Source: an uncultured Methanobrevibacter sp. (lineage in GTDB: Archaea > Methanobacteriota > Methanobacteria > Methanobacteriales > Methanobacteriaceae). From it: a DNA stretch of 64,000 nucleotides. The stretch lies in the NCBI RefSeq assembly GCF_900314615.1, contig NZ_OMWA01000006.1, positions 1 through 64,000 of the forward strand, written 5' to 3'. Positions 1-7,892 of the stretch are shown piece after piece. How positions within the stretch are numbered: the first letter of the stretch is position 1; each line of letters starts with the position of its first letter. The notes under the pieces are model-generated. The model had not been told where the DNA came from and did no database searches. It saw only the letters and a list, made by a program, of their open reading frames with translations. The position numbers and the translations under genes were made by a program.

Positions 1-46
1 TTCTGTTTTGAGCAACCTGAGAAGTACCTGGATAAATTTGTACCAT
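1..46 (-). CDS. mcrG: McrG, methyl-coenzyme M reductase gamma subunit (N-terminal fragment, cut by window edge)
   Basis: Only the first 15 codons are in the window. They read MVQIYPGTSQVAQNR, which matches the conserved McrG N-terminus (typically M-x-Q-x-YPGTxxVAQNR). The ATG at 44-46 is preceded by an AGGAGATG ribosome binding site that overlaps the last codons of mcrC, so translation is probably coupled. Gamma is one of the three subunits of the alpha2-beta2-gamma2 enzyme that releases methane. The rest of mcrG, and mcrA by the usual mcrBDCGA order, must lie left of the window. Confidence 0.9.
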   Translation of the reverse strand, partial: MVQIYPGTSQVAQNR

Positions 47-48
47 AA

Positions 49-648
49 TTATGCATCTCCTAATGCTAATTTAACTTTTCTAATAATTTCATCTAATTTG
101 TCCTGTGAAATTGTTTCACCACGGATAACACCTGTAACAATATCATCAATAGTTCCTGCAGTTTTAATGTCAGCTTCATCTGGCATGACTTTTGAAGTTT
201 TAATACCAATTTTGGCAAAATCTTCACAGTCCACTGGTGATTCGCATATAATAATACAATGTTTGTTGACATTCCTAAGAATTAATCTTGCTTTGTAAAT
301 AATATGATTTGCAACACCACCTAGGTGAACAACAAGTAATTTGAAATTACGCATTTGTTCGACTTCCTTATCAGTAAGACCAAACAAAGTTCCACCAGAA
401 GCAGGTGCATCATGAGGAACGCCCGCACCAGCATTTAAAACCATTGTGCTTGTTAAAACATTAGCTTCACGTAAACCGAATGTAATTTCACAAACAGGTT
501 TTGTAATGTGTCTACGTCCAGGAGACATAGCTATTGCACATACATCAGTACCGCATTCTGCAAAAGTACCTCTTTGAGCAAGGCTTCCACCTTTACCCAT
601 ACCGCTTGCTTCCCTACAATCCACAACGTGAGTACAACGTCCTATCAT
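49..648 (-). CDS. mcrC: McrC, MCR operon protein C (activation complex component)
   Basis: This 199-residue protein is encoded in the standard place between mcrD and mcrG. Conserved stretches include [16 protein letters not shown] near residues 18-33, [24 protein letters not shown], and [18 protein letters not shown] around 95-112. In Methanothermobacter and Methanococcus, McrC co-purifies with the ATP-driven complex (with A2, Mmp3, Mmp7 and Mmp17) that reductively activates the F430 nickel of MCR. It is separated from mcrD by only 6 bp, so it is part of the same transcript. Length is normal for the family. Confidence 0.93.
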   Translation of the reverse strand: MIGRCTHVVDCREASGMGKGGSLAQRGTFAECGTDVCAIAMSPGRRHITKPVCEITFGLREANVLTSTMVLNAGAGVPHDAPASGGTLFGLTDKEVEQMRNFKLLVVHLGGVANHIIYKARLILRNVNKHCIIICESPVDCEDFAKIGIKTSKVMPDEADIKTAGTIDDIVTGVIRGETISQDKLDEIIRKVKLALGDA

Positions 649-654
649 ATAAAT

Positions 655-1104
655 CTAGTCATCCTTTTTAATAATATTCACATGGTCATCAAATGTTGAA
701 TATTGATCTGTCATTCCAACCAGTTCATCTGGTAACTCTTTATTACCATACTTAATCCTATCAGTAACAGTTTTTTGTTTTCTGATATAATGAGACTTAT
801 CCTGATTAATGTCAAAACCAAATGGAATATGTCTATTACAGATTTCTTCAATGTCATCAATAGTAGATTCCAAAGTCAATTCGATAAAGATTCTAGCAGT
901 TTTAACTTGTAAAACAACATCTTCACCATTAACATTGATGACTCTACGTTCCCTGTATTGAGGTGGTAAAGTCGCTTCACCTTTTGGGAATCTAGGACCT
1001 TGAATAACAGTTCTTTTTACATCTTCAAGTGATTCTAAATCATTTAATAACTTTTCAGTAGTGTCACTTCCAAGAACTCTGTAAGGAAATATTTCAATAT
1101 CCAT
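655..1104 (-). CDS. mcrD: McrD, MCR operon protein D
   Basis: 149 residues, of normal length for McrD, with the family-typical start MDIEIFPYRVLGSDTTEKLL and the motif VIQGPRFPKGE. McrD is not a subunit of mature MCR. It binds immature or apo MCR and is thought to help assembly or F430 insertion. The gene lies directly downstream of mcrB in the canonical order and overlaps nothing. The ATG at 1102-1104 has only a weak purine stretch upstream, suggesting translation coupled to mcrB. Confidence 0.92.
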   Translation of the reverse strand: MDIEIFPYRVLGSDTTEKLLNDLESLEDVKRTVIQGPRFPKGEATLPPQYRERRVINVNGEDVVLQVKTARIFIELTLESTIDDIEEICNRHIPFGFDINQDKSHYIRKQKTVTDRIKYGNKELPDELVGMTDQYSTFDDHVNIIKKDD

Positions 1105-1138
1105 GTTTAGACCTTCAAATTAGATTTGTATAAATTAA

Positions 1139-2414
1139 TTAGATGTCACCTTTAATTTCATCAGCTGCGATTGCAACTGCTTTAATAGGTTCTCTGAATT
1201 CATCAATTTGACTGTATACTTCTTTAATTAAACCAGAAGTTGCTTCTGGTGAAAAGAGTTGTGTTCCTGCATCTAAGGACATAGCAGCAGCTACAGAGAC
1301 CAGGACCTCCACCACCGTAGATGGAGTGACTGAAGAATGAGAATCCTACAGCTACACCTTCTGCTCTACCATAGTCAAGACCAGGTAAACCAGTAGCGAA
1401 TTCAAGGTTGTCGTTGAAGTATAATAAAGTAGATGGAATACCTTGAGCAGCACGAGCAGCACCTACGTTAACCATAGTTGCAGCAACAGCACCAGCTGCG
1501 GTGTATGCGTTCCATTTAGCTGCGTCGTCAGTGTTGTAAATAGCGAAATCGGTTAATTGTTCTTCAGGAGCAATAATACTGTCTGCTTCTGCACGAGCAA
1601 TAGTTGCTTGTACTACACTACCAACAGTACCGTCAGCATTGTCTTTAACTAAGTCATATACTAAATTATCAGCGTTTAAACCTTGGTAAGCTAAACCTAA
1701 TAAGTGTAATCTTTCGAATGAACCTAAAGCGTCAGCCATTTCAAACATAGCAGTTTGTTCAAAGATAGCAGCTAATGCAGTAGCTTGGAAAGTGTTTTTC
1801 AAAGTAGCAGCAGCGAAGTCGTTTGCTTTTACGTTTCTTAAACCGTAACCTGCACCTTCGAGTTTTTGTGGAATGTCTAACATGGTTGCAATGTTAGATC
1901 CTTTGTAATCTACAGATTGTGGGTATCTACCTAATACTGCAGCTTTTACAAAGTTAGCATCATAAATGCTTACATCACAAACGTCAATAACAGATTGTAC
2001 TAAAGCTGAAGCGGAAGATAATGGAGCTGTGGAGTATTCAGCAGCAACATCAATTCTTCTAGTTGGTACTTGTACTAATAACCTTTTTCCTCCAGAAATA
2101 GGTGTTACAACAGTGTCATCGTCTTCAGAAATTTGAATAATTTCTTTCATTTTGTCTGCGATTGCTTCTGCGTTGTCCACGATAGCGAGATCTAATTCTC
2201 TTCCTAAAATTCTAGATTTGTCTCCACCAACAGATGCGGTTTTAACAGATTTTTCGAGTCCTTCTAAGTTTACAGCTACAGTTCTTTTTACACCTTTTAC
2301 GATGCTTTGAATTGCAGGGTTTCTTAATGGACTGATAGCTTCGATTGGTACGTCAGATGCAATTTCGTTGCCTCTATCATCGAATAAATCGATTTTATCA
2401 TCAAACTTTGCCAT
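1139..2414 (-). CDS. mcrB: McrB, methyl-coenzyme M reductase beta subunit, interrupted by a frameshifting deletion
   Basis: The beta subunit helps form the F430, coenzyme M and coenzyme B site. The true start is the ATG at 2414 ([15 protein letters not shown]), directly after GGAGGG. An in-frame GTG upstream would add 15 unlikely residues. The sequence matches McrB up to [13 protein letters not shown] near 1300. There the reading frame runs into junk and stops at 1224. In another frame the family C-terminus resumes as [16 protein letters not shown] and runs to a TAA at 1139-1141. The roughly 20 residues normally in between (IFNGNHVV...AIPC) are missing, so about 59 nt, not a multiple of three, appear deleted. 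The lost part includes the histidine equivalent to beta-His379, which contacts coenzyme B. In a methanogen with one MCR this would be lethal, so an assembly or sequencing artefact, or a second MCR elsewhere, is likely. Confidence 0.9.
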
Positions 2415-2430
2415 TTTTTCCCTCCTAAAT

Positions 2431-2468
2431 AAACTCTCAATGGTAAACTTTTTTACCAAATTGAGTTT
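2431..2468 (-). promoter_or_regulatory. Inverted repeat in the mcr 5' leader
   Basis: TGGTAAA at 2441-2447 pairs with TTTACCA at 2452-2458, and AAACTC at 2431-2436 with GAGTTT at 2463-2468. A four-by-four internal loop lies between them and can alternatively pair as CTCAAT/ATTGAG. The element sits just upstream of the mcrB ribosome binding site, inside the expected 5' untranslated region. It could be an RNA hairpin affecting mcr translation or stability, or a DNA operator. Function is inferred only. Confidence 0.5.
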
Positions 2469-2520
2469 TAGCTACAAAGCAAGTTTTTGCAATAGCCAGC
2501 CATATGGTATACAAATTTTA

Positions 2521-2545
2521 TTTTATAAAAGATATAATATAAAGA
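2521..2545 (-). promoter_or_regulatory. Probable mcr promoter TATA region
   Basis: On the minus strand this reads CTTTATATTATATC followed by TTTTATAAAATAAAA, two overlapping TATA-like boxes about 110-130 bp upstream of the mcrB start. They would give a leader of roughly 80-100 nt, long enough to include the inverted repeat at 2431-2468. Which box is used cannot be decided by eye. Confidence 0.4.
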
Positions 2546-2845
2546 TTACCTATGAAATATTTTAGAAAACTTTATAAAGTATAATAAAACAAAAAATTTT
2601 TAAGAAAAATGACATTGAAAGTAATACTTTTTTAAATTGATTAAATCCATATAAATTCAATAAAATTACATTAAATCTATTTTTTACAAATAAAATTAAT
2701 TATAAATACATTAATTAAAAAAATAAAATATTACAAATAGTTATATTAAAAATAAATAAAAATAACAAATTATTACTTTTAGCACTCCAAGTAATAAATA
2801 ATACAAAAAGTAATAATGAAATCTGATTTGAAAATTAATACTTCA

Positions 2846-2854
2846 TTTATAAAT
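2846..2854 (+). promoter_or_regulatory. mmp10 TATA box, leaderless-type spacing
   Basis: TTTATAAAT is centred about 30 bp before the mmp10 ATG. There is no Shine-Dalgarno-like sequence between box and start (AATTAAAAAATAATATAAT). Archaeal transcription starts about 22-27 bp after the TATA centre, so the transcript would begin within a few bases of the start codon. Confidence 0.5.
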
Positions 2855-2879
2855 AAAATGAATTAAAAAATAATATAAT

Positions 2880-4130
2880 ATGCAAGTTGTAGCAGATGTT
2901 GGAGGAATACCTGGAAAAGATTGTAACGGTTTTTGCAAATACTGTTACTTCAGAAAGGTTAAGGATGTTAAAGTATTTGGCTGTGCTCACTGTTTACCAA
3001 ATAAAATTGGATGTGAGAGATGTAGTAAGGGAGTTTCAGAAACTCAAGGAGCATTTAAAACTCCATTTGAAGTGATGAATCAAGTTCAAAGTGCCCTAAT
3101 GATGAATATGGGACGTGGAGAAATTTCAGCATACATCAGCGGAGGAGGAGACATCAGCTGTTATCCGTACCTCGAAAGTCTTACAGCCAACCTGAACCAG
3201 TTTTCAATATCTTCAGTATTAGGTTATACCTGCGGTAAAGGAATTACCGACAGTGCAACTGCTACCAATTTAATAAACAATGGAGTTAAAGAAGTTTCAT
3301 TCACTGTTTTTTCAACAGATCCTAAGCTTAGAAAAGAATGGGTAAAAGATCCGAACCCTGAAGAAGCGCTTAAAGCATGCCAAATATTCTGTGAAAACAT
3401 TGACCTTACAGGCGCTGCAGTAATAATTCCCGGAGTTAATGACGGAGATGTTTTACGTGAAACATGTAATTCATTAGAGGAATGGGGAGCAAAAGGAATG
3501 CTTTTAATGAGATTTGCAAACACATTCAATGAAGGATTAATCCTTGGAAACGAACCTATTCTTAAAGGATTTGAATCACAGCCTGTTGAAGATTTTTCTC
3601 AGCTGGTTAAACAAATCAATAAAGAATATAAATTCAGAGTAAGCGGAACACCAGTTTGTGATCCAGTAACAGGAGGACCATTCGCAATAGCTAGTGCGGA
3701 AAATGAAGTCTTTTTACAGTTTATCAAACCGATAACAGGTGAAGCAACAATAATTACATCTAAACTTGCAGAACCTTACATCTCAAAAATATTTTCAAAA
3801 CTGGAAACAGGAGACAACGTTAACGTTGTAGCATGTGAAAAAGAAATAGCATGTTTAATTACAAAAGAGGATTTGGAAAAACTTGATTTGAGTGATATAA
3901 AACAGGCAGTAATCCTACCTGGCAGATCTTTTGTACACCAGTTAGATGCAGAAAGAATTCTAAGCTCAGACGGTGTTGAAAGAATAATCGGCCGTGGGCC
4001 TGACACACTGACCGTTGACGGAGAACTGAGTATTGATATGACCGATGAAAATGTCATAGAAAGAGAGTTGGAACAGTTCAACGATTTAGTGGATGCTGTT
4101 AATTTCTTCGGAATGAGAAGAATAGGCTAA
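2880..4130 (+). CDS. mmp10: Mmp10, methanogenesis marker 10, radical SAM McrA arginine methyltransferase
   Basis: 416-residue radical SAM protein with the CX3CX2C cluster motif C15-x3-C19-x2-C22 and a second cysteine group C35, C38, C45, C48. Mmp10 is the B12-binding radical SAM enzyme that C-methylates an active-site arginine of McrA. Its position divergent from mcr fits this role. It is probably transcribed as a leaderless mRNA. The gene ends 13 bp before the convergent mmp7 gene. Length and motifs are complete. Confidence 0.9.
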   Translation: MQVVADVGGIPGKDCNGFCKYCYFRKVKDVKVFGCAHCLPNKIGCERCSKGVSETQGAFKTPFEVMNQVQSALMMNMGRGEISAYISGGGDISCYPYLESLTANLNQFSISSVLGYTCGKGITDSATATNLINNGVKEVSFTVFSTDPKLRKEWVKDPNPEEALKACQIFCENIDLTGAAVIIPGVNDGDVLRETCNSLEEWGAKGMLLMRFANTFNEGLILGNEPILKGFESQPVEDFSQLVKQINKEYKFRVSGTPVCDPVTGGPFAIASAENEVFLQFIKPITGEATIITSKLAEPYISKIFSKLETGDNVNVVACEKEIACLITKEDLEKLDLSDIKQAVILPGRSFVHQLDAERILSSDGVERIIGRGPDTLTVDGELSIDMTDENVIERELEQFNDLVDAVNFFGMRRIG

Positions 4131-4143
4131 AAAAAAAGAAAAT

Positions 4144-5067
4144 TTAGTTAGAATCCTCTACAAGAGAACTCTCACTATTTATTTTTACTAAAATATAATC
4201 ATACATAAATGATTTTTTGATTTCTGCAAGCTCTGACAGTTTTTTACCATCAATATTTACGTTTGCAATAACATCTGCATATGTATCATAATTTAATTTT
4301 ACACGTACGCCGTCTAATTGTGAAGTTACTGGTGTTGGAGAAATAACATCTTTAATTTCCCTAACTTGATTTTCAATTGCATTTTTAACAACAATAGAAG
4401 GAACTAAAGGCGCATCAAGAGCCATTTCACGTTTTTTATCATTCAGTATTGATTCAATAGTTTCAACTAGTGTATCAAGTGCACGGATGTCCGGACCTCT
4501 TCTAAGTCTTCTTGGAATTCTTCCAAGACCTCCGACATATGCATCAGCGCCAGGAAGCGCATCAGAATCCATATAAGGAGATCCTGTGACAATGACTGGT
4601 ATGTCAATATCATCATATAGGAAAGCTTTTTCTTTAATACAATTTTCAAAACTTCCTAATGCAAAAACAGCAATGTCATGCTCTTCAATTAAGCTTTTTT
4701 CCTCTTCAGTAATTCCGGATGTACCTTTACCATCTCCACGAGCAAGACCTATCATATTGTCTTTTGCACCGAACTCACGCAAATATTCGGAAATATCACA
4801 TGCAGCATGAGGCAAATGATGTCTTGCAAGAGTTGGTGAAACAATAGCTATTTCAGAACCTGCCATAGGAGCAACAGATATTTTACCCAATAATTCTGAG
4901 GATTTTTTTTCAATTTTGTCAACATCTTCCAATGGAACAGCAAGATTTAATACCAATTCCATTTGCTGAATACTCTCTTGAAGAATAAATCCTCCCAAAT
5001 CTTCAATTAATTCTTTTATTTCTTCACTTTTGTGAACTCCACCAGTAAATGTTAATGTTTCATACAT
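4144..5067 (-). CDS. mmp7: Mmp7, methanogenesis marker protein 7
   Basis: I chose the ATG at 5067 ([16 protein letters not shown]), the usual family start, which has GAGAGTTGTTAAT before it. The upstream TTG extension is not typical. The 307-residue protein contains the conserved stretches [29 protein letters not shown] and [12 protein letters not shown]. Mmp7 occurs essentially only in methanogens and related methane or alkane oxidisers, and has been found in the ATP-dependent MCR activation complex. It follows the probable mmp17 gene with a 57 bp gap, so the two are probably one transcript. Confidence 0.85.
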   Translation of the reverse strand: MYETLTFTGGVHKSEEIKELIEDLGGFILQESIQQMELVLNLAVPLEDVDKIEKKSSELLGKISVAPMAGSEIAIVSPTLARHHLPHAACDISEYLREFGAKDNMIGLARGDGKGTSGITEEEKSLIEEHDIAVFALGSFENCIKEKAFLYDDIDIPVIVTGSPYMDSDALPGADAYVGGLGRIPRRLRRGPDIRALDTLVETIESILNDKKREMALDAPLVPSIVVKNAIENQVREIKDVISPTPVTSQLDGVRVKLNYDTYADVIANVNIDGKKLSELAEIKKSFMYDYILVKINSESSLVEDSN

Positions 5068-5124
5068 ATTAACAACTCTCAAAAAATGCAATTATATATA
5101 ATATATAGTATATTAATTTCTATA

Positions 5125-5643
5125 TTATATTAAATTTTCTAAAATAGCATATCTGCATTCAATTTTCTCAAAAGGGTTTTTGGAAATGCTGTTGTGAGAG
5201 GGTATTTCAATCAGATTTTCACTTTCTGCAACCTTATCTTTCAAATAATCCGGATATATTACGTAATCAAAATCATCTTCAACTATATTGAAACCCACAT
5301 CCAAAACTATATCCTTTAAAAATTCAGAATAGACTTTTACATTGACATGTCTTTTAAAATTAGAATTCAGATATTTTTTAGCTAATTTATAATCATCAAA
5401 AAAGGCCATCACATCTTCATCGCACAGCTCTTTTTCGGTGATTTTTGAAACTTTTTTAATACTTTCAAAAACCTGGCGAGGAGTATTTATTTTAATTGGA
5501 AGACTATTCATTTCGACTTTACTTTCAGATAGAAGAATAGCTAAATCACCGTCTTCATCTTTTGGAAATTTATTTACCACATAATTCTCAATGCCAGCTA
5601 ATTTTACAATTTCTTCACACATTGGTGTTGTGACAATTCTCAT
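5125..5643 (-). CDS. Probable methanogenesis marker 17 (Mmp17-like) protein
   Basis: 172-residue soluble protein starting MRIVTTPMCEEIVKLAGIENYVV. I recognise it by context more than by motif: it precedes mmp7 and lies near mcr and mmp10, where methanogens often carry mmp17, whose product joins McrC, Mmp3, Mmp7 and A2 in the MCR activation complex. Length is close to the family's. No signal peptide, membrane segment or cysteine motif is visible. The start codon lies about 25-30 bp from a TATA-like box in the 38 bp divergent spacer, suggesting a leaderless mRNA. Alternative: an uncharacterised methanogen protein. Confidence 0.55.
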   Translation of the reverse strand: MRIVTTPMCEEIVKLAGIENYVVNKFPKDEDGDLAILLSESKVEMNSLPIKINTPRQVFESIKKVSKITEKELCDEDVMAFFDDYKLAKKYLNSNFKRHVNVKVYSEFLKDIVLDVGFNIVEDDFDYVIYPDYLKDKVAESENLIEIPSHNSISKNPFEKIECRYAILENLI

Positions 5644-5681
5644 AGTATAAGATATATATTAATATATTATAATATTATTTT
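5644..5681. promoter_or_regulatory. Compact divergent promoter between the mmp17-like gene and comB
   Basis: Only 38 bp separate the two start codons. GATATATATT at 5651-5660 is a TATA candidate for comB, and ATTATAATAT on the opposite strand around 5667-5676 is one for the mmp17-like gene. Neither start has a ribosome binding site, so both transcripts would be leaderless and the two pre-initiation complexes would overlap. Confidence 0.5.
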
Positions 5682-6371
5682 ATGAAAGTCACATTAAGTT
5701 TAGAGACAACCTGCAGCAAAGATATTTCAATAATGGTTGATGCTTTAAGAGCAAGTACAACAATTACTGCTGCTTTAAATAACTTTGATGAAATAATTCC
5801 TTGTTTTTCTGCTGAAGAAGCTATGAGCTTAAAAGATAAAGTAAATGGAGTTCTGGCAGGAGAGAGAAACGGCGAAAAACTTGAAGGTTTTGACATTGGA
5901 AACTCACCTGAAGTTGTTGATAGATTAAAAAGTAATAAAAAAACATTGATATTGACAACAAGCAACGGAACAAGAATTCTGGAAAATATGAACTCAACAG
6001 TTCTTGTTGGATGTCTTTTAAATGCTAAATCAGCAGGTGAAAAATCAGCAAAAATTGCTGAAAGCCATATCGATGTTGTCATGGCAGGAGTCAGAGGTCA
6101 GTTTGCACTTGAAGACTTTTTGGCTTCAGGCGAAATACTTTATTGGATTTGTAAAAATAGTGATGAATATGAATTAAATGACCTGGCAAAAGCAGCGATT
6201 ATGGCAAGTAGAGATTACGAATCTGTAATTGAAGGATTTCATAACTGCAGAACAGGCAGGCATTTATCCAAACTTGGATATGAAAAAGATATTGACTATT
6301 GCTGTCAAAAAAACATATCAGATAATGTGGCAATGTTTAAAAATAATAAATTAATTCTAATTAAAGATTAA
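5682..6371 (+). CDS. comB: ComB, 2-phosphosulfolactate phosphatase
   Basis: 229-residue ComB-family protein with the conserved N-terminal MVDALRASTTITAAL segment (residues about 18-32), the GERNGEKLEGFDIGNSP motif and TTSNGTR. ComB dephosphorylates 2-phosphosulfolactate to L-sulfolactate, the second step of coenzyme M biosynthesis from phosphoenolpyruvate. comC, for the next step, is also in this window at 21913. It is divergent from the mmp17-like gene and probably leaderless. Length is normal. Confidence 0.92.
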   Translation: MKVTLSLETTCSKDISIMVDALRASTTITAALNNFDEIIPCFSAEEAMSLKDKVNGVLAGERNGEKLEGFDIGNSPEVVDRLKSNKKTLILTTSNGTRILENMNSTVLVGCLLNAKSAGEKSAKIAESHIDVVMAGVRGQFALEDFLASGEILYWICKNSDEYELNDLAKAAIMASRDYESVIEGFHNCRTGRHLSKLGYEKDIDYCCQKNISDNVAMFKNNKLILIKD

Positions 6372-6432
6372 ATTTATATATTTAGATTTCATAATTATTA
6401 GATAATATCAAGTTTTAAAAGAAGTGTTATTT

Positions 6433-7602
6433 TTGAAAAGAGAATGTTTAACTATAATCGGTACAGCACACGTATCTGAAAATAGTGTTAATGAAGTAAA
6501 AGATGCGATTTATGAACAGCAACCTGAAGTAGTCGCTATCGAACTTGACAGAGGCAGATATACTCGCCTCAAACAAGAAATGGCCGGAATTGAAGAAGAC
6601 AATACAATATCCGTTAGTCAAATTATTAAAGAGAATAAAGTAGGGCTGTTTTTTGTTACAACACTTCTTAGCTATTTCCAATCCAAGGTTGGAGATGATG
6701 TTGATGTAAGACCCGGAGCTGAAATGGTCGGAGCCATTGAAGCCTGCGAAGATTTGCAAATACCAATTGCGCTTATTGACAGAGACATCACAATTACATT
6801 GCAGAGAGCATTGAATAAGATGGGCTTTATGGAAAAGGCCAAATTCATGTTCGGATTAATAGCTTCTGCATTAGGCTTCGGTGATGAAGAAGATGTGGAT
6901 ATTGAAGAGCTGAAAAATCCGGACAACCTCGATGATTTAATGGAAATGTTTAAAGATGAAGCTCCAAGTGTTTATGAAACTCTCGTTCATGAAAGAGATG
7001 CTTATCTGGCAGGAAGACTTATGCAAATTCCACAGGACAGAGTTATTGCAGTAGTCGGTGCAGGACACAGACCGGGAATTGAAAGATATCTGGATAATCC
7101 CGAAACATTACCTCCACTACATGAACTGGAACAGATTGAAACAAAAAAAGGCATCCCCTGGGTTAAAATATTGCTGGCAATGATTCCGATATTATTTGTG
7201 GTGATATTTTTTCTGGCATTTATTAGCGGGATAAACATTACAGGAAACATCTATGAATTCATTGTTATAAGTATGCTAATGGGTTTTATCGGTTCTATTC
7301 TTTCCGGATCAAAAATTCAATCTGCAATAGTTGGAGGAGTTGTAGCTCCATTAACAATTATTCATCCATTGCTTGCAGCAGGATGGTTTTCAGGACTGAC
7401 TGAAGCAAAATTCAGAAAAGTCAGACAAAGTGATATTAAAAATTTAGCTAAAATTGAAAGTTTAAGAGACTTATGGAACAATAACATCTTTAGAATTCTT
7501 TTAGTAGTTATAGGAACCAATTTAGGAGTAAGCATAGCTACTTTAGTTATTTTGCCATCACAGGTTTTCATACCATTATTCATAAAACTGTTTGGCGGAT
7601 AA
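6433..7602 (+). CDS. TraB/PrgY family membrane protein
   Basis: Begins at TTG 6433, 6 nt after GAAGTG, or at the in-frame GTG 6424. About 389 residues. The N-terminal TraB domain has the family GTAHVSENS motif and IELDRGRY. The C-terminal third has four or five hydrophobic segments (ILLAMIPILFVVIFFLAFI, FIVISMLMGFIGSIL, a Gly-rich segment and LLVVIGTNLGVSIATLVIL). TraB proteins in enterococci lower peptide pheromone activity and share a fold with TIKI/GumN proteases. The archaeal role is unknown. It stands alone between comB and a small zinc-ribbon gene. Confidence 0.8.
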   Translation: MKRECLTIIGTAHVSENSVNEVKDAIYEQQPEVVAIELDRGRYTRLKQEMAGIEEDNTISVSQIIKENKVGLFFVTTLLSYFQSKVGDDVDVRPGAEMVGAIEACEDLQIPIALIDRDITITLQRALNKMGFMEKAKFMFGLIASALGFGDEEDVDIEELKNPDNLDDLMEMFKDEAPSVYETLVHERDAYLAGRLMQIPQDRVIAVVGAGHRPGIERYLDNPETLPPLHELEQIETKKGIPWVKILLAMIPILFVVIFFLAFISGINITGNIYEFIVISMLMGFIGSILSGSKIQSAIVGGVVAPLTIIHPLLAAGWFSGLTEAKFRKVRQSDIKNLAKIESLRDLWNNNIFRILLVVIGTNLGVSIATLVILPSQVFIPLFIKLFGG

Positions 7603-7668
7603 GTGAAAATTTTATATAATATATTGATAATATATTAATTACTATTAATTTTAAATGGAAAAATTATC

Positions 7669-7881
7669 ATGTATCTTATATTTCGATGCGACTGCGGTCG
7701 TGTATTATATGCAAAAAAAGGTGTTGCAACCCGTAAATGCGTTTGTGGAAAAACATTGAAGGTAAAATCAAGAAGAATATTCAAACGTGTAGAAACAAGA
7801 GAAGATGCATCATATGCAGTCCAGCAGATGCAGGATGAGATATATGGCAACACTGACTTTCAAAGGGCCAGTGATTTATAA
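7669..7881 (+). CDS. DUF1922-type small zinc-ribbon protein
   Basis: 70 residues, MYLIFRCDCGRVLYAKKG, with two CxC pairs (C7/C9 and C24/C26) suited to bind one zinc. This resembles the DUF1922 family of Methanobacteriales, whose function is unknown. The start is an ATG after AATTATC with no strong ribosome site. The stop is 11 bp before the TTG of the next gene, so it may lead a three-gene transcript with the CorC-like gene and the exchanger. Confidence 0.7.
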   Translation: MYLIFRCDCGRVLYAKKGVATRKCVCGKTLKVKSRRIFKRVETREDASYAVQQMQDEIYGNTDFQRASDL

Positions 7882-7892
7882 GTTTTGATGGT

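Larger units (their letters stand above)
2415..2879. other. 465 bp mcr / mmp10 divergent intergenic region
   Basis: Very AT-rich control region with no credible coding sequence. It holds the mcr ribosome binding site and leader hairpin (2431-2468), probable mcr TATA boxes around 2521-2545, a perfect 13 bp palindrome AAAGTAATACTTT at 2618-2630, three more copies of the half motif AAGTAATA or its complement (2771-2778, 2789-2796, 2808-2815), and the mmp10 TATA box near 2846-2854. The stretch from 2640 to 2765 shows nothing beyond A/T runs. Confidence 0.7.

Noticed and set aside
1224..1300. Natural alternative C-terminus of McrB ([11 protein letters not shown]...)
   Set aside because: It is an out-of-frame reading; the conserved McrB C-terminus is encoded in the same DNA in another frame.
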